14,751 nt of DNA from CAYSHJ01 sp964589725. Its GTDB lineage: Bacteria; Planctomycetota; Planctomycetia; Planctomycetales; Planctomycetaceae. Below the pieces are notes generated by a model. That model was not told the DNA's origin. It saw only the letters and a list, made by a program, of their open reading frames with translations, and did not search any database. The stretch lies in NCBI GenBank assembly GCA_964589725.1, contig CAZPUJ010000442.1, forward strand, positions 1 to 14,751. Reading direction: 5' to 3'. This document shows, in pieces, positions 1 to 7,106 of the stretch (its first letter is position 1; every line of letters starts with the position of its first letter). The translations under genes and the position numbers were made by a program.

Positions 1-3000
1 TGTCGCCGACGGATATCTGACGCTTTGATGCGCAATAGACCTTCACCATTTGTAACACGCCTGTGGGAAGTTCGTCGCCCCGTTTAAAGGAGTTCAGCGT
101 CCGTTCGCGGGACTCCATGGCTTCCTCAACCTTGGGCCACAACTCGCGGTAAAGACGTGTGCATTCGATTCGCTTCTGTGGGCTCCGAATTTCGAGCGAC
201 TCCCATGTGCTAGAGAACGTCATGGCAGCTTCGAGCACGCGATGTTCATCATCGAGAGCAGAAATCTCCACGTCATTTGGGCCGAGAATCTTGCGCCCGA
301 GTGCCCGTTCGAGTGGAGCAAGGAAAGTCCGAAACGCTTCATTGACCGACGTCTCAGTCTCCCGCTCGACATTTCGGAGCTCAGCATCAAACCGCTTTCG
401 CTCTGACTCCGAGAGGCTCATGCGGCGCGAGAAGCGTTCCGTGTGTATAACGATCCCCTCAACCCCGCTCGGAACCTCCAACGATTCATTCTTTACATCC
501 TCTCCCGCCCGTCCGAAAATGGCATGCAGCAATTTCTCCTCGGGCGTTAGCTCCGTCTTGGCCTTCGGTGAGACCTTCCCGACCAATATATCTCCCGGAC
601 GGACTCTCGTACCAACATGTACTACCCCCGAGTCATCTAGATGCCGCAACATTTTTTCGCTGACGTTTGGGATGTCACGTGTAAACTCCTCTCGCCCAAG
701 CTTCGTCTCTCGTATCTCTACGTCGAACTCGTCAATGTGCAGTGACGTGTATACATCTTCCTTCACTAGTCGTTCTGACAAAATGATGGCGTCTTCATAA
801 TTGTACCCCTCCCACGACATAAAGGCGACAAGAACGTTCCGTCCAAGCGATAGTTCGCCGTTGAATGTGGCTGCCGAATCCGCAAGAATCTCGCCGCGTT
901 TGACGCGCTGGCCGACTGTTACGAGAGGCTTTTGGTTAAGGCACGTGCGTTCGTTGAGGCCGGTGAACTTCCGAAGATGATGGACGCGCCCCTCAAGTTC
1001 TATTCGCGATGCGTCGACATAAGTAACTTTTCCTGCCCGATCGGCTTTTAAGACCATACCTGAGTTGCGAGCTACAGTGACTTCCATTCCAGTACCGACG
1101 ACGGGGGGTTCTACTATTAGTAGTGGCACCGCTTGGCGTTGCATATTGGACCCCATTAATGCGCGGTTCGCGTCGTCGTGCTCTAAGAACGGTATTAGCG
1201 AGGCAGATATACCGACCATTTGGCAAGGTGCTACATCAATGAACTGGGCTTCATCTGAGTCAATCCATACGACGTCATTTCGGTGCCTAGCGAGTATTCT
1301 TCCAGTTGCGATTCCGCCGTGGGACAAAGGAGTATCTGCGGGGACGACCAGGGCATCCGATTCTTCGTCAGCCCGTAGCCAGGCGATCCCCTCTGACGCC
1401 TTGCTGTTTTTCAGACGTCGATAGGGCGTAATCAGGAATCCTAACTCGTCCACTGATGCGAAAACGGCCAAGCTCGATATGAGTCCGATGTTGGTGCCTT
1501 CTGGAGTCTCGATCGGGCAGATCCTTCCGTAGTGCGAGATATGGACATCGCGTACCTCAAATCCCGCACGTTTGCGATTTAGTCCACCGGGTCCTAAAGC
1601 ACTTAATCGACGTTCATGAGTAAGCATTGAAAGGGGATTTGTTTGATCAACAACTTGTGACAATTCGCTTCGGCCGAAGAAAAAGTCGACCGCCGCCGCC
1701 AAACTTTTTGGGTTAACAAGCGAGCGTGGTGTGATGTCGTCAGCGTCCTTAAGGCTCATTCGTTCCTGAACGGTCCGACGCATTTTGAGAAAACCTTTAC
1801 GGAGTTCGTCGGTGGCGAGTTCATCAATCGTTCGCAGCCGGCGGTTGGCTAGGTTATCGATATCATCGACGTATGCGGAACCATCGCTGGCACGCAAATG
1901 CATAATGTAACGGATCGCGCTGATGTAATCCTCAGCTCTGAGTGACATCTCCTCTTCCGCTACATCCTGGTTTAACTTACGATTAATACGAAATCGACCG
2001 ACTTTGCCTAGACGGTATCGATTGGGATCAGAAAATCTCTCGCGAAATAGTTCTACGGCTTTCTCGAGCTGGGGTGGATTTCCGGGGCGCAAACGCTGGT
2101 AAATCTTCAACAGAGCCTCCTCCGTCGAAGCAGTCGAATCATCACGAAGGCTGTTCAAGATGCAGTGATCGGCGGGTAAGTCGAATACCTCGACTTGCTT
2201 GATTCCAGCGTCTGCCACTTCAGTTGCCGCTTCAGCTGTGATGATAGAGCCACTGTCCAAGATAATTTCGCCGCACCTCTGGTGTTTTGCAGGATAGACA
2301 AGGTCGTCGACTGAAATCGTGCCGCGAATGTTGTTAACCGCATCGTCGCGACCCATGCGGACGATTCTCGTCTCATAGAAGAGTCGTAGGATCGCCGAGT
2401 TGGTTGTGTACTTCGCATCCATTGCCCGCAGCAGGATCGTCGCTGGGAATTTTCCACTTTGGTCGATACGTACGACCAAGGTCTCCTTGCGAGTGGTGGC
2501 CAACTCAACCCAACTACCGCGCTCAGGTATAATTCGACAGGAGAATGCGTCACGGTCGCCACCGTCTGAGGTTTCCATGAAGTCTACACCTGGTGAGCGG
2601 TGCAATTGACTGACCACAACCCGTTCGGCGCCGTTGATGATAAATTCCCCTCCACCAATCATGATCGGAAGATCGCAAAGATACACCTCTTCTTCAATGG
2701 GTTGCTCTTTTTTCAAGCGGAAGTAGACTCGAAATGGTCTCCCATACGTTAGCCGAAGTTGCCGACACTCGTCTGGACTATATCGCGGTTTACCTAGCTC
2801 ATAGCGAAGATATTCCAGAAGGAATTGTCCATCGAAACTCGCAATCGGAAAAATCTCGCGAAGAATTCCTTCCAGCCCGAGTGACTGACGCCGTTCCTGG
2901 TCGACGTCGGTTTGTAAGAAGCGGCGGTAAGACTCCGTTTGAATCTTTGTTAGATCCGGAATCTCATATTCTTCCTGTCCCCGTCCAAAACGTCGGACAG

Positions 3001-3037
3001 TTTGAGGCTGTATTCTTCGTTCTTCCGAGATGGCCAT
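1..3037 (-). CDS. rpoB: RNA polymerase beta subunit, 3' end cut off by the window edge
   Basis: Catalytic beta subunit of RNA polymerase. Reading from ATG at 3037, the frame stays open for 1012 codons to the window edge. N-terminal wording is typical (IPDLTKIQTESYRRFL, then GGGEFIINGAERVVVSQLHR). The rifampicin-region equivalent lies near 1600-1680 and includes THERRLSALGPGGLNRKRAG; HYGRICPIETPEG follows near 1520-1550, and LEHDDANRALMGSNMQRQ near 1150-1190. The visible part ends at VLQMVKVYCASKRQISVGD, just before the GDKMAGRHGNKG segment that holds active-site lysines in E. coli, so roughly 200-300 residues including the C-terminal domain lie outside. A GGAG ribosome binding site sits 7 nt before the ATG. 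It is the last gene seen in the operon and follows rplL after 230 nt; rpoC would be expected beyond the edge. At the positions matching E. coli F514 and M515 it has Val-Val. I saw no frameshift in the segments translated, which cover most of the gene; identity is certain. Confidence 0.98.
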   Translation of the reverse strand, partial: MAISEERRIQPQTVRRFGRGQEEYEIPDLTKIQTESYRRFLQTDVDQERRQSLGLEGILREIFPIASFDGQFLLEYLRYELGKPRYSPDECRQLRLTYGRPFRVYFRLKKEQPIEEEVYLCDLPIMIGGGEFIINGAERVVVSQLHRSPGVDFMETSDGGDRDAFSCRIIPERGSWVELATTRKETLVVRIDQSGKFPATILLRAMDAKYTTNSAILRLFYETRIVRMGRDDAVNNIRGTISVDDLVYPAKHQRCGEIILDSGSIITAEAATEVADAGIKQVEVFDLPADHCILNSLRDDSTASTEEALLKIYQRLRPGNPPQLEKAVELFRERFSDPNRYRLGKVGRFRINRKLNQDVAEEEMSLRAEDYISAIRYIMHLRASDGSAYVDDIDNLANRRLRTIDELATDELRKGFLKMRRTVQERMSLKDADDITPRSLVNPKSLAAAVDFFFGRSELSQVVDQTNPLSMLTHERRLSALGPGGLNRKRAGFEVRDVHISHYGRICPIETPEGTNIGLISSLAVFASVDELGFLITPYRRLKNSKASEGIAWLRADEESDALVVPADTPLSHGGIATGRILARHRNDVVWIDSDEAQFIDVAPCQMVGISASLIPFLEHDDANRALMGSNMQRQAVPLLIVEPPVVGTGMEVTVARNSGMVLKADRAGKVTYVDASRIELEGRVHHLRKFTGLNERTCLNQKPLVTVGQRVKRGEILADSAATFNGELSLGRNVLVAFMSWEGYNYEDAIILSERLVKEDVYTSLHIDEFDVEIRETKLGREEFTRDIPNVSEKMLRHLDDSGVVHVGTRVRPGDILVGKVSPKAKTELTPEEKLLHAIFGRAGEDVKNESLEVPSGVEGIVIHTERFSRRMSLSESERKRFDAELRNVERETETSVNEAFRTFLAPLERALGRKILGPNDVEISALDDEHRVLEAAMTFSSTWESLEIRSPQKRIECTRLYRELWPKVEEAMESRERTLNSFKRGDELPTGVLQMVKVYCASKRQISVGD

Positions 3038-3125
3038 ATTCCGACTCCGAGAGCAATAACACGTATGAGGTCAAACGAAACTTGTAATGACCGAGAAGCG
3101 CTGCTGGCGGAAGAGTTCTTCCTCT

Positions 3126-3159
3126 AAAAGAAATAGCTCCCCTGAAACAGGGAAGCTAT
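3126..3159 (-). terminator. Hairpin with U-rich tail in the rplL-rpoB spacer, probable attenuator
   Basis: On the minus strand the two 12-nt arms (3159-3148 and 3144-3133) pair fully, with one G-U wobble, around a three-base loop. The hairpin is followed at once by TTCTTTT. This is the shape of an intrinsic terminator and lies between rplL and rpoB in the direction of transcription. E. coli has a partial terminator in the same gap that lowers rpoBC expression relative to the ribosomal proteins. I infer partial rather than full termination, since no convincing new promoter is visible before rpoB. A second small hairpin (GGAAG/CTTCC, 3109-3122) follows directly downstream. Confidence 0.7.
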
Positions 3160-3171
3160 ACCATGTGGTAC

Positions 3172-3194
3172 TTAGCCGCTGACTCCTTGGCTAA
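3172..3194 (-). other. Small inverted repeat upstream of the rplL-rpoB attenuator
   Basis: TTAGCC and GGCTAA are perfect complementary hexamers separated by 11 nt, between the rplL stop and the attenuator hairpin. In RNA this would form a 6-bp stem. It could be an RNase III-type processing site, an anti-terminator partner or chance; nothing in the sequence decides. The loop holds AAGGAG on the minus strand, but no useful start codon follows: the nearest ATG meets a stop after two codons. Confidence 0.35.
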
Positions 3195-3267
3195 ATACAC
3201 ACCCGTGTTAGAGGCCACGCATAATGCCTAGGATGCGCCGAAGAAGCAGATATCATGAGATTTATGC

Positions 3268-3669
3268 CTACTTGATTTCGCAGACGCCGCCAGCTCCGTC
3301 GATTTCCTTCTTAATCTTGTCGGCTTCGTCCTTCGCTATCCCCTGTTTGAGTGGCTTCGGCACACCCTCGACCAAATCCTTAGCTTCCTTTAGGCCCAAG
3401 CTTGTGATTGCGCGGACGACCTTGATGACGCCAATCTTGTTCTCACCGAAACCGGTGAGGATTACGTCAAATTCGGTCTTCTCGACCTTGGCTTCGGCAG
3501 CCCCTCCGCCACCCGCGGGAGCCGCCATCATCACGGCACCACCAGCCGCCGGCTTAATTCCGTAGGCTGATTCCAGGTAGTCGGCCAGCGACTTCGCCTG
3601 TAGCACGGTCAAACCAACCATCTTATCTCCCAGTTCCGTGATCACTGGATCAACTTCAGTAGCAGGCAT
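3268..3669 (-). CDS. rplL: 50S ribosomal protein bL12 (L7/L12)
   Basis: Stalk protein of the large ribosomal subunit; multimers bound to L10 recruit the translational GTPases. The 133-residue protein has the usual order: an N-terminal dimerisation segment (about 1-38, with GLTVLQAKSLADYLESAYGI), a flexible Ala/Gly-rich hinge (about 40-60), and the conserved C-terminal domain from about 64 (EKTEFDVILTGFGENKIGVIK, then LGLKEAKDLVEGVPKPLKQG) that contacts elongation factors. The hinge contains a Met-Met and four consecutive glycines, slightly longer than in E. coli (about 120 residues total). ATG at 3669 has a GAAAGG-type ribosome binding site just upstream. It lies 336 nt after the rplJ stop, which is unusually far for this gene pair. 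Confidence 0.98.
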   Translation of the reverse strand: MPATEVDPVITELGDKMVGLTVLQAKSLADYLESAYGIKPAAGGAVMMAAPAGGGGAAEAKVEKTEFDVILTGFGENKIGVIKVVRAITSLGLKEAKDLVEGVPKPLKQGIAKDEADKIKKEIDGAGGVCEIK

Positions 3670-3792
3670 CGCAGTGTACCCTTTCTCTTTCTCTAAGTCT
3701 GACGAGCCGAATGCTCAACACCCATTCCCGCCGCAAATAGTTCGGACATTTCTGTCCGGCCAAAATCAAAATGACGGCTCAAAATCTCCGTC

Positions 3793-4005
3793 CTATGGAA
3801 GATAAAACGCGTTGACGCTATGGACTTGCCCAACGATCAGTTTTTGTCGATCTTGGGGATTGTTGAAGCAGTTGAATTCCGTCTGCCATCGTAACCCTTC
3901 TTCTTCGCGGATCGTCTGATACACTGAGTCGACGTAGGTGAGAAAATCCAGGGCGGCCGCCTGTGATTTTCGGAAATCTGATGCCGCACTCGCGGTACGG
4001 GCTGG
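3793..4005 (-). pseudogene. Open frame continuing past the rplJ stop; in-frame extension or gene remnant
   Basis: After the rplJ TGA (4008-4006) the same frame stays open for 70 codons to a TAG at 3795-3793. The last 52 codons look protein-like (for example GLRWQTEFNCFNNPQDRQK, then LIVGQVHSVNAFYLP). My hand count of GC at codon positions 1, 2 and 3 over these 52 codons is about 58, 31 and 56 percent, the pattern of a coding frame. There is no ATG in frame; a GTG at the Val of DSVYQ has no ribosome binding site. So it is either a decayed fragment of an inserted gene, or a C-terminal extension of L10 reached by UGA readthrough. The stop is followed by C, a leaky context in E. coli. I do not recognise a family. 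The rest of the spacer (3670-3792) holds only a weak 6-bp hairpin, CGGACA/TGTCCG at 3743-3758. Confidence 0.4.
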
Positions 4006-4527
4006 TCAGCCACTTCGCGCGGGCTCCTTCTCGGAAATCTGCTTGACCTGGGAAGCGAGCGCGGATCCCTGCGAATTGATGGCGCTCAATGCCGCCGTCG
4101 AAGTCGAAAGCAAGCTCCCGATAATTCGGGCAATCATTTCTTCCTTGCTCGGACTTTCACTGAGAACCTTCACTTCTTCCGGAGTCACCACTTCACCGCC
4201 AACGTATCCCCCTTTGACGACCGCGCCCGGAAAGTCCTTCTCCCATTTGATCGCCTGTTTGGCCAGTCCGACGACATCCGGCCCCCAGACGATGGTCGTG
4301 GGTCCCCCCGACTGTTTTTCCAACTTCCATCCCAATTCACCCATCACACGCTTCGCCAGTTTGAACGGCGTTCCCAGCAGCGAGATCGACTGCCTTCGCG
4401 AGGCGACTCGTAATCGGTTATTCGACACGCCATCCAATTTGGAAATGTCGACGAACACGACTTCAGAGACCCCCTGAAGCTTGTCGGATAAGTCCTTCAA
4501 CATTAACGATTTGACGACTTTACTCAT
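4006..4527 (-). CDS. rplJ: 50S ribosomal protein uL10 (L10)
   Basis: L10 anchors the L7/L12 stalk on 23S rRNA. The 173-residue protein starts MSKVVKSLMLKDLSDKL and has the family pattern: an N-terminal rRNA-binding domain (about 1-110, with RRQSISLLGTPFKLAKRVMG and TTIVWGPDVVGLAKQAI) and a C-terminal helical segment (about 130-165, PSKEEMIARIIGSLLSTST) where L12 dimers bind. Length is normal for the family (about 165-180). ATG at 4527 has only a modest GGGG ribosome binding site. An 84-nt spacer separates it from rplA; this contains a weak hairpin (CCACT/AGTGG, 4557-4571) where an autogenous L10 leader would be expected, but the match is too small to claim. The frame remains open well past the TGA (see the 3793-4005 entry). 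Confidence 0.97.
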   Translation of the reverse strand: MSKVVKSLMLKDLSDKLQGVSEVVFVDISKLDGVSNNRLRVASRRQSISLLGTPFKLAKRVMGELGWKLEKQSGGPTTIVWGPDVVGLAKQAIKWEKDFPGAVVKGGYVGGEVVTPEEVKVLSESPSKEEMIARIIGSLLSTSTAALSAINSQGSALASQVKQISEKEPARSG

Positions 4528-4611
4528 AGAAACCCCGCGAACCGATCATAAATACACCACTCTGTCAGTGGGTACGACGATCTTAGCATTGATGAGTCAC
4601 CTGTTGAACAT

Positions 4612-5316
4612 CTAGGCCGAGATCGAGATTGAAGGCAACATTGTCCCGGTTAGATAAGCACTACGAAGGTAGATCCCCTTTGAAGCGGTCGGCTTGATCG
4701 CCATCAGGTGCTTAAGCAATGCTTGCACATTGTCAACGAGTTGCATCTCGTCGAATGAAATCTTGCCAACCACACAATGAACGATTCCGCCAGCATCCAC
4801 CCGAAATTCGACCTTGCCTGCTTTGTATTCTCGGACTGCAACAGCGACATCTGCCGTCACTGTGCCAGCCCTAGGGGACGGCATAAGTCCGCGGGGGCCC
4901 AAGATCTTTCCTAAAGGACCGACGACACCCATCATATCCGGTGTTGCGATAGCAACATCGAATTCTAGCCAGCCTCCACGGATCTGGTCCGCTAATTCCT
5001 TGCCGCCGACATGGTTGGCCCCGGCATCCCTGGAGATCTGCACATTGGAGCCTTGTGCGAACACAAGAACTCGCTTCGACTTTCCAATACCATGCGGCAT
5101 GACAATCGACCCGCGCACGATTTGATCCGATTGCTTCGGATCTACCCCCAATCGAATCGCTACCTCGACCGTCTGATTGACTTTACTGCGACGAATTCCC
5201 GGTGGGAGTTTGTCTTCGAGAGATTTCAACTGCCGAACGGCATCTGTCAAGGACAGAGTTCCAAGGGTCAGGGTGGCATCATGAAGCGCCTGCATTCGCC
5301 GAGAACGTCGTCGCAT
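4612..5316 (-). CDS. rplA: 50S ribosomal protein uL1 (L1)
   Basis: L1 forms the mobile stalk near the ribosomal E site and in many bacteria represses its own operon. The 234-residue length matches the family. Recognisable parts are the basic N-terminus (MRRRSRRMQALHD, replacing the common MAKKSKRY), the segment KVNQTVEVAIRLGVDPKQSD, PHGIGKSKRVLVFAQG, and the domain II signature GKILGPRGLMPSPRAGTVT, then GKVEFRVDAGGIVHCVVGK. The ATG at 5316 was chosen because AAGAGG lies at 5331-5326, 9 nt upstream; an alternative Met at residue 8 lacks this. It follows rplK after 57 nt and precedes rplJ. Confidence 0.97.
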   Translation of the reverse strand: MRRRSRRMQALHDATLTLGTLSLTDAVRQLKSLEDKLPPGIRRSKVNQTVEVAIRLGVDPKQSDQIVRGSIVMPHGIGKSKRVLVFAQGSNVQISRDAGANHVGGKELADQIRGGWLEFDVAIATPDMMGVVGPLGKILGPRGLMPSPRAGTVTADVAVAVREYKAGKVEFRVDAGGIVHCVVGKISFDEMQLVDNVQALLKHLMAIKPTASKGIYLRSAYLTGTMLPSISISA

Positions 5317-5373
5317 GGAAGTCAGCCTCTTGAAATAGCTTAAAAACGCCTAAAGTTCCACAATCCATATAAC

Positions 5374-5799
5374 TTAGTCTGTGACCTTAATGCCCATACT
5401 TCGCGCGGTACCTTCAATAATTCGTGCGGCCGCACTCATTTCAGAAGTGTTGAGGTCGACGAACTTCTCTTTGGCAATCAAGTGAACCTGCGCCCGGGTC
5501 ACCGTACCAACCTTTTCGGTGTTGGGTTTCGACGCTCCCTTGGCGATGCCGGCAGCCTTCTTTAAGAGCACTGCTGCCGGAGGGCTCTTAATGATGAACT
5601 CGTACGAACGATCTGAATAAACCGTCACGATCACTGGGACAATTGTGCCGGCAATGTCTTTTGTCCGCGCGTTGAATTCCTGAACGAACTTGCCGAGATT
5701 AATTCCGTGAGGTCCCAATGCAGTTCCGACAGGAGGGGCTGGAGTAGCCTGTCCACCCGTGATCTGAACCTTGACTTGTTTGACAACATGCTTCGCCAT
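5374..5799 (-). CDS. rplK: 50S ribosomal protein uL11 (L11)
   Basis: L11 binds the GTPase-associated region of 23S rRNA and is needed for the stringent response through RelA. The 141 residues match the family length. The N-terminal domain shows VKVQITGGQATPAPPVGTAL and GPHGINLGKFVQEFNART, including the proline-rich switch that thiostrepton-type antibiotics contact. The C-terminal rRNA-binding domain includes KSPPAAVLLKKAAGIAKGA and the ending AARIIEGTARSMGIKVTD. ATG at 5799 follows GAGGGG with tight spacing. The gene lies 32 nt after nusG. Confidence 0.98.
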   Translation of the reverse strand: MAKHVVKQVKVQITGGQATPAPPVGTALGPHGINLGKFVQEFNARTKDIAGTIVPVIVTVYSDRSYEFIIKSPPAAVLLKKAAGIAKGASKPNTEKVGTVTRAQVHLIAKEKFVDLNTSEMSAAARIIEGTARSMGIKVTD

Positions 5800-5831
5800 C
5801 TCTTCCCCTCAATTTGTGGACAATTCAATTG

Positions 5832-6407
5832 CTACGGCTTTTCCACCTGCCAGTATTCCAATTCCACAGGGGTCGAGCGACCAAAAATCTCGATGAGTAC
5901 AATGATCTTGCCACTCGCTTCGTCGATCGAATCCACAGTGCCTTCGAAGGTATCAAACGTCCCTTCTTTGATCTTCACGACGTCGCCGCGATTGAGTGGA
6001 ATTTTGATCTTGGCAGGTTCATTGACCAGTTCTTCTTGCCGCAACAGGCGATTAATTTCCTCATTGCTCATTGGCGTGGGCAAGCCGCCAGTGCCCGTGA
6101 AATCACCAACACCCGAGGTGTCTCGCACCAAATACCAAGTGTCGTCATTCAGGCACATTTGAACAACGATGTATCCCGGATAAAGTTTCCGCTCGATGAC
6201 GCGCCTGCGTCCTCCCTTTGTCTCAATCACCTTCTCCGTTGGAATCACAATTTGCCCAAACGAACCCTCAAATCCATCCCGACGAATCCTCCGCTGCAGG
6301 CTTTCTTTGATGGCACGTTCGCGATTTGTTTGAACCTTTAAGACATACCACTTCAGATCCGGTGACTCGGCACTGGACTGTTGGTTTGGAGGCTCATTCG
6401 ATGCCAC
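5832..6407 (-). CDS. nusG: Transcription termination/antitermination factor NusG
   Basis: NusG binds RNA polymerase at the clamp and links it to Rho or to the ribosome. The 191-residue protein has a short hydrophilic leader (1-17), the NGN domain (about 18-125, starting KWYVLKVQTNRERAIKESL and including the ERKLYPGYIVVQM strand and RDTSGVGDFTG), and a C-terminal KOW domain (about 138-191, RGDVVKIKEGTFDTFEGTV). The start is GTG, not ATG: the minus strand reads GTG GCA TCG at 6407, preceded by GGAGG about 9 nt upstream, so this start is well supported. The gap to secE is 15 nt and the GGAGG overlaps the end of that gap, which suggests coupled translation. Confidence 0.97.
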   Translation of the reverse strand: MASNEPPNQQSSAESPDLKWYVLKVQTNRERAIKESLQRRIRRDGFEGSFGQIVIPTEKVIETKGGRRRVIERKLYPGYIVVQMCLNDDTWYLVRDTSGVGDFTGTGGLPTPMSNEEINRLLRQEELVNEPAKIKIPLNRGDVVKIKEGTFDTFEGTVDSIDEASGKIIVLIEIFGRSTPVELEYWQVEKP

Positions 6408-6422
6408 AGGATGCTACCTCCG

Positions 6423-6812
6423 TTAGATCTGCAGAAACCCGATCTTCTCGAAGACCCATTGCCAAATGACATCGTAGCAAAAAATAATGCCTGCCATCGC
6501 GGTGATCAAAGCGAGCACCACGACCGTCGCGCGACGGACCTCCTGAGTCGTCGGCCATGTCACTTTGTCAATTTCCGCCTGCACCGAGATCAAGAAATCC
6601 GCCCACCGGGGTCGATTGAGCAACGCGATCGAAAGGGCGGCCGCTGCCGCAATCACTACAAGGCATATTCCCAGCCATTCAATTCCAGCCTGCCGACGCG
6701 TGAACATAGCCACTACCGACAACAGCAGCCAAGACAAAGCCGCAGTCGTCACACACAACGCAATTTGGCGCGTTGGTCGTCCTTGGTTACGTTTATATGT
6801 TGTCACCGCCAT
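6423..6812 (-). CDS. secE: Preprotein translocase subunit SecE, three-helix form
   Basis: SecE clamps SecY in the inner-membrane Sec translocon. The 129-residue protein has two hydrophobic segments in its first half (about residues 17-38, and 46-66), then the conserved SecE core (amphipathic helix with FLISVQAEIDKVTWPTTQEV at about 73-92, followed by a last membrane helix to about 118). This three-helix form resembles E. coli SecE rather than the one-helix form of Gram-positives. The frame can be extended upstream to 6908, but that would run through the tRNA-Trp gene, so the start is placed at ATG 6812 (MAVTTYKRNQG), 38 nt behind the tRNA. No strong ribosome binding site is visible there. The neighbours rpmG, tRNA-Trp and nusG form the classic context. 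Confidence 0.95.
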   Translation of the reverse strand: MAVTTYKRNQGRPTRQIALCVTTAALSWLLLSVVAMFTRRQAGIEWLGICLVVIAAAAALSIALLNRPRWADFLISVQAEIDKVTWPTTQEVRRATVVVLALITAMAGIIFCYDVIWQWVFEKIGFLQI

Positions 6813-6850
6813 TTGCGAGCCGACCCCGCGAACCGATTTACAAGCCAAAT

Positions 6851-6922
6851 CACGGGCGGAGGGACTTGAACCCCCAACCGCTGGATTTGGAATCCAGTGC
6901 TCTGCCATTGAGCTACACCCGT
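6851..6922 (-). tRNA. trnW: tRNA-Trp (anticodon CCA)
   Basis: A full cloverleaf folds by eye: a 7-bp acceptor stem ACGGGTG/CGCCCGT with one G-U pair, D arm GCTC/GAGC, anticodon arm CTGGA-TTCCAAA-TCCAG with anticodon CCA, and T arm GGGGG-TTCAAGT-CCCTC. Discriminator base is G, as usual for bacterial tRNA-Trp. The 3' CCA is not encoded. It lies between rpmG (24 nt) and secE (38 nt) on the same strand, an arrangement known in many bacteria, and must be cut from the long transcript. Confidence 0.97.
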
Positions 6923-6946
6923 AGTTTCAACTAACGACAGCAAGCA

Positions 6947-7102
6947 CTACTTCTTCCGCGACTCTTTATGCAACGTATGCCGACGAAGCCGAGGACAATA
7001 CTTCCGTAGCTCGAGACGTTCTGTCCCTCGCGTCTCCTTCGAGACGCGGTAATTTCGATCACCACTCTCGGTGCATTCGAGCCACACATACTCGCGAGGC
7101 AT
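6947..7102 (-). CDS. rpmG: 50S ribosomal protein bL33
   Basis: Small large-subunit protein of 51 residues, recognised from MPREYVWLECTESGDRNYRV, GTERLELRKYCPRLRRHTLH and the basic C-terminus. It belongs to the branch that normally carries two Cys-x-x-Cys pairs binding zinc. Here each pair has lost its second cysteine: CTEC has become CTES and CPRC has become CPRL, so only Cys10 and Cys36 remain and zinc binding is doubtful. ATG at 7102 lies 4 nt after the tuf stop codon, and its GGAG ribosome binding site is formed by the last codons of tuf, which suggests translational coupling. Confidence 0.95.
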   Translation of the reverse strand: MPREYVWLECTESGDRNYRVSKETRGTERLELRKYCPRLRRHTLHKESRKK

Positions 7103-7106
7103 TTCG

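Noticed and set aside
159..800. Plus-strand open frame of 213 codons
   Set aside because: It is antisense to rpoB, whose frame is intact and unmistakable.
3820..3894. Plus-strand mini-frame starting ATG GAC TTG in the rplJ-rplL gap
   Set aside because: Only 24 codons, no ribosome binding site, and the opposite strand shows the better coding pattern.
4557..4571. Hairpin before rplJ as an L10 autoregulatory leader
   Set aside because: A 5-bp stem is too small to tell from chance, and no known L10-binding features could be aligned.
6813..6908. Upstream extension of secE to 6908
   Set aside because: The extra 32 codons are the antisense-free reading of the tRNA-Trp gene itself; the ATG at 6812 gives a normal SecE.
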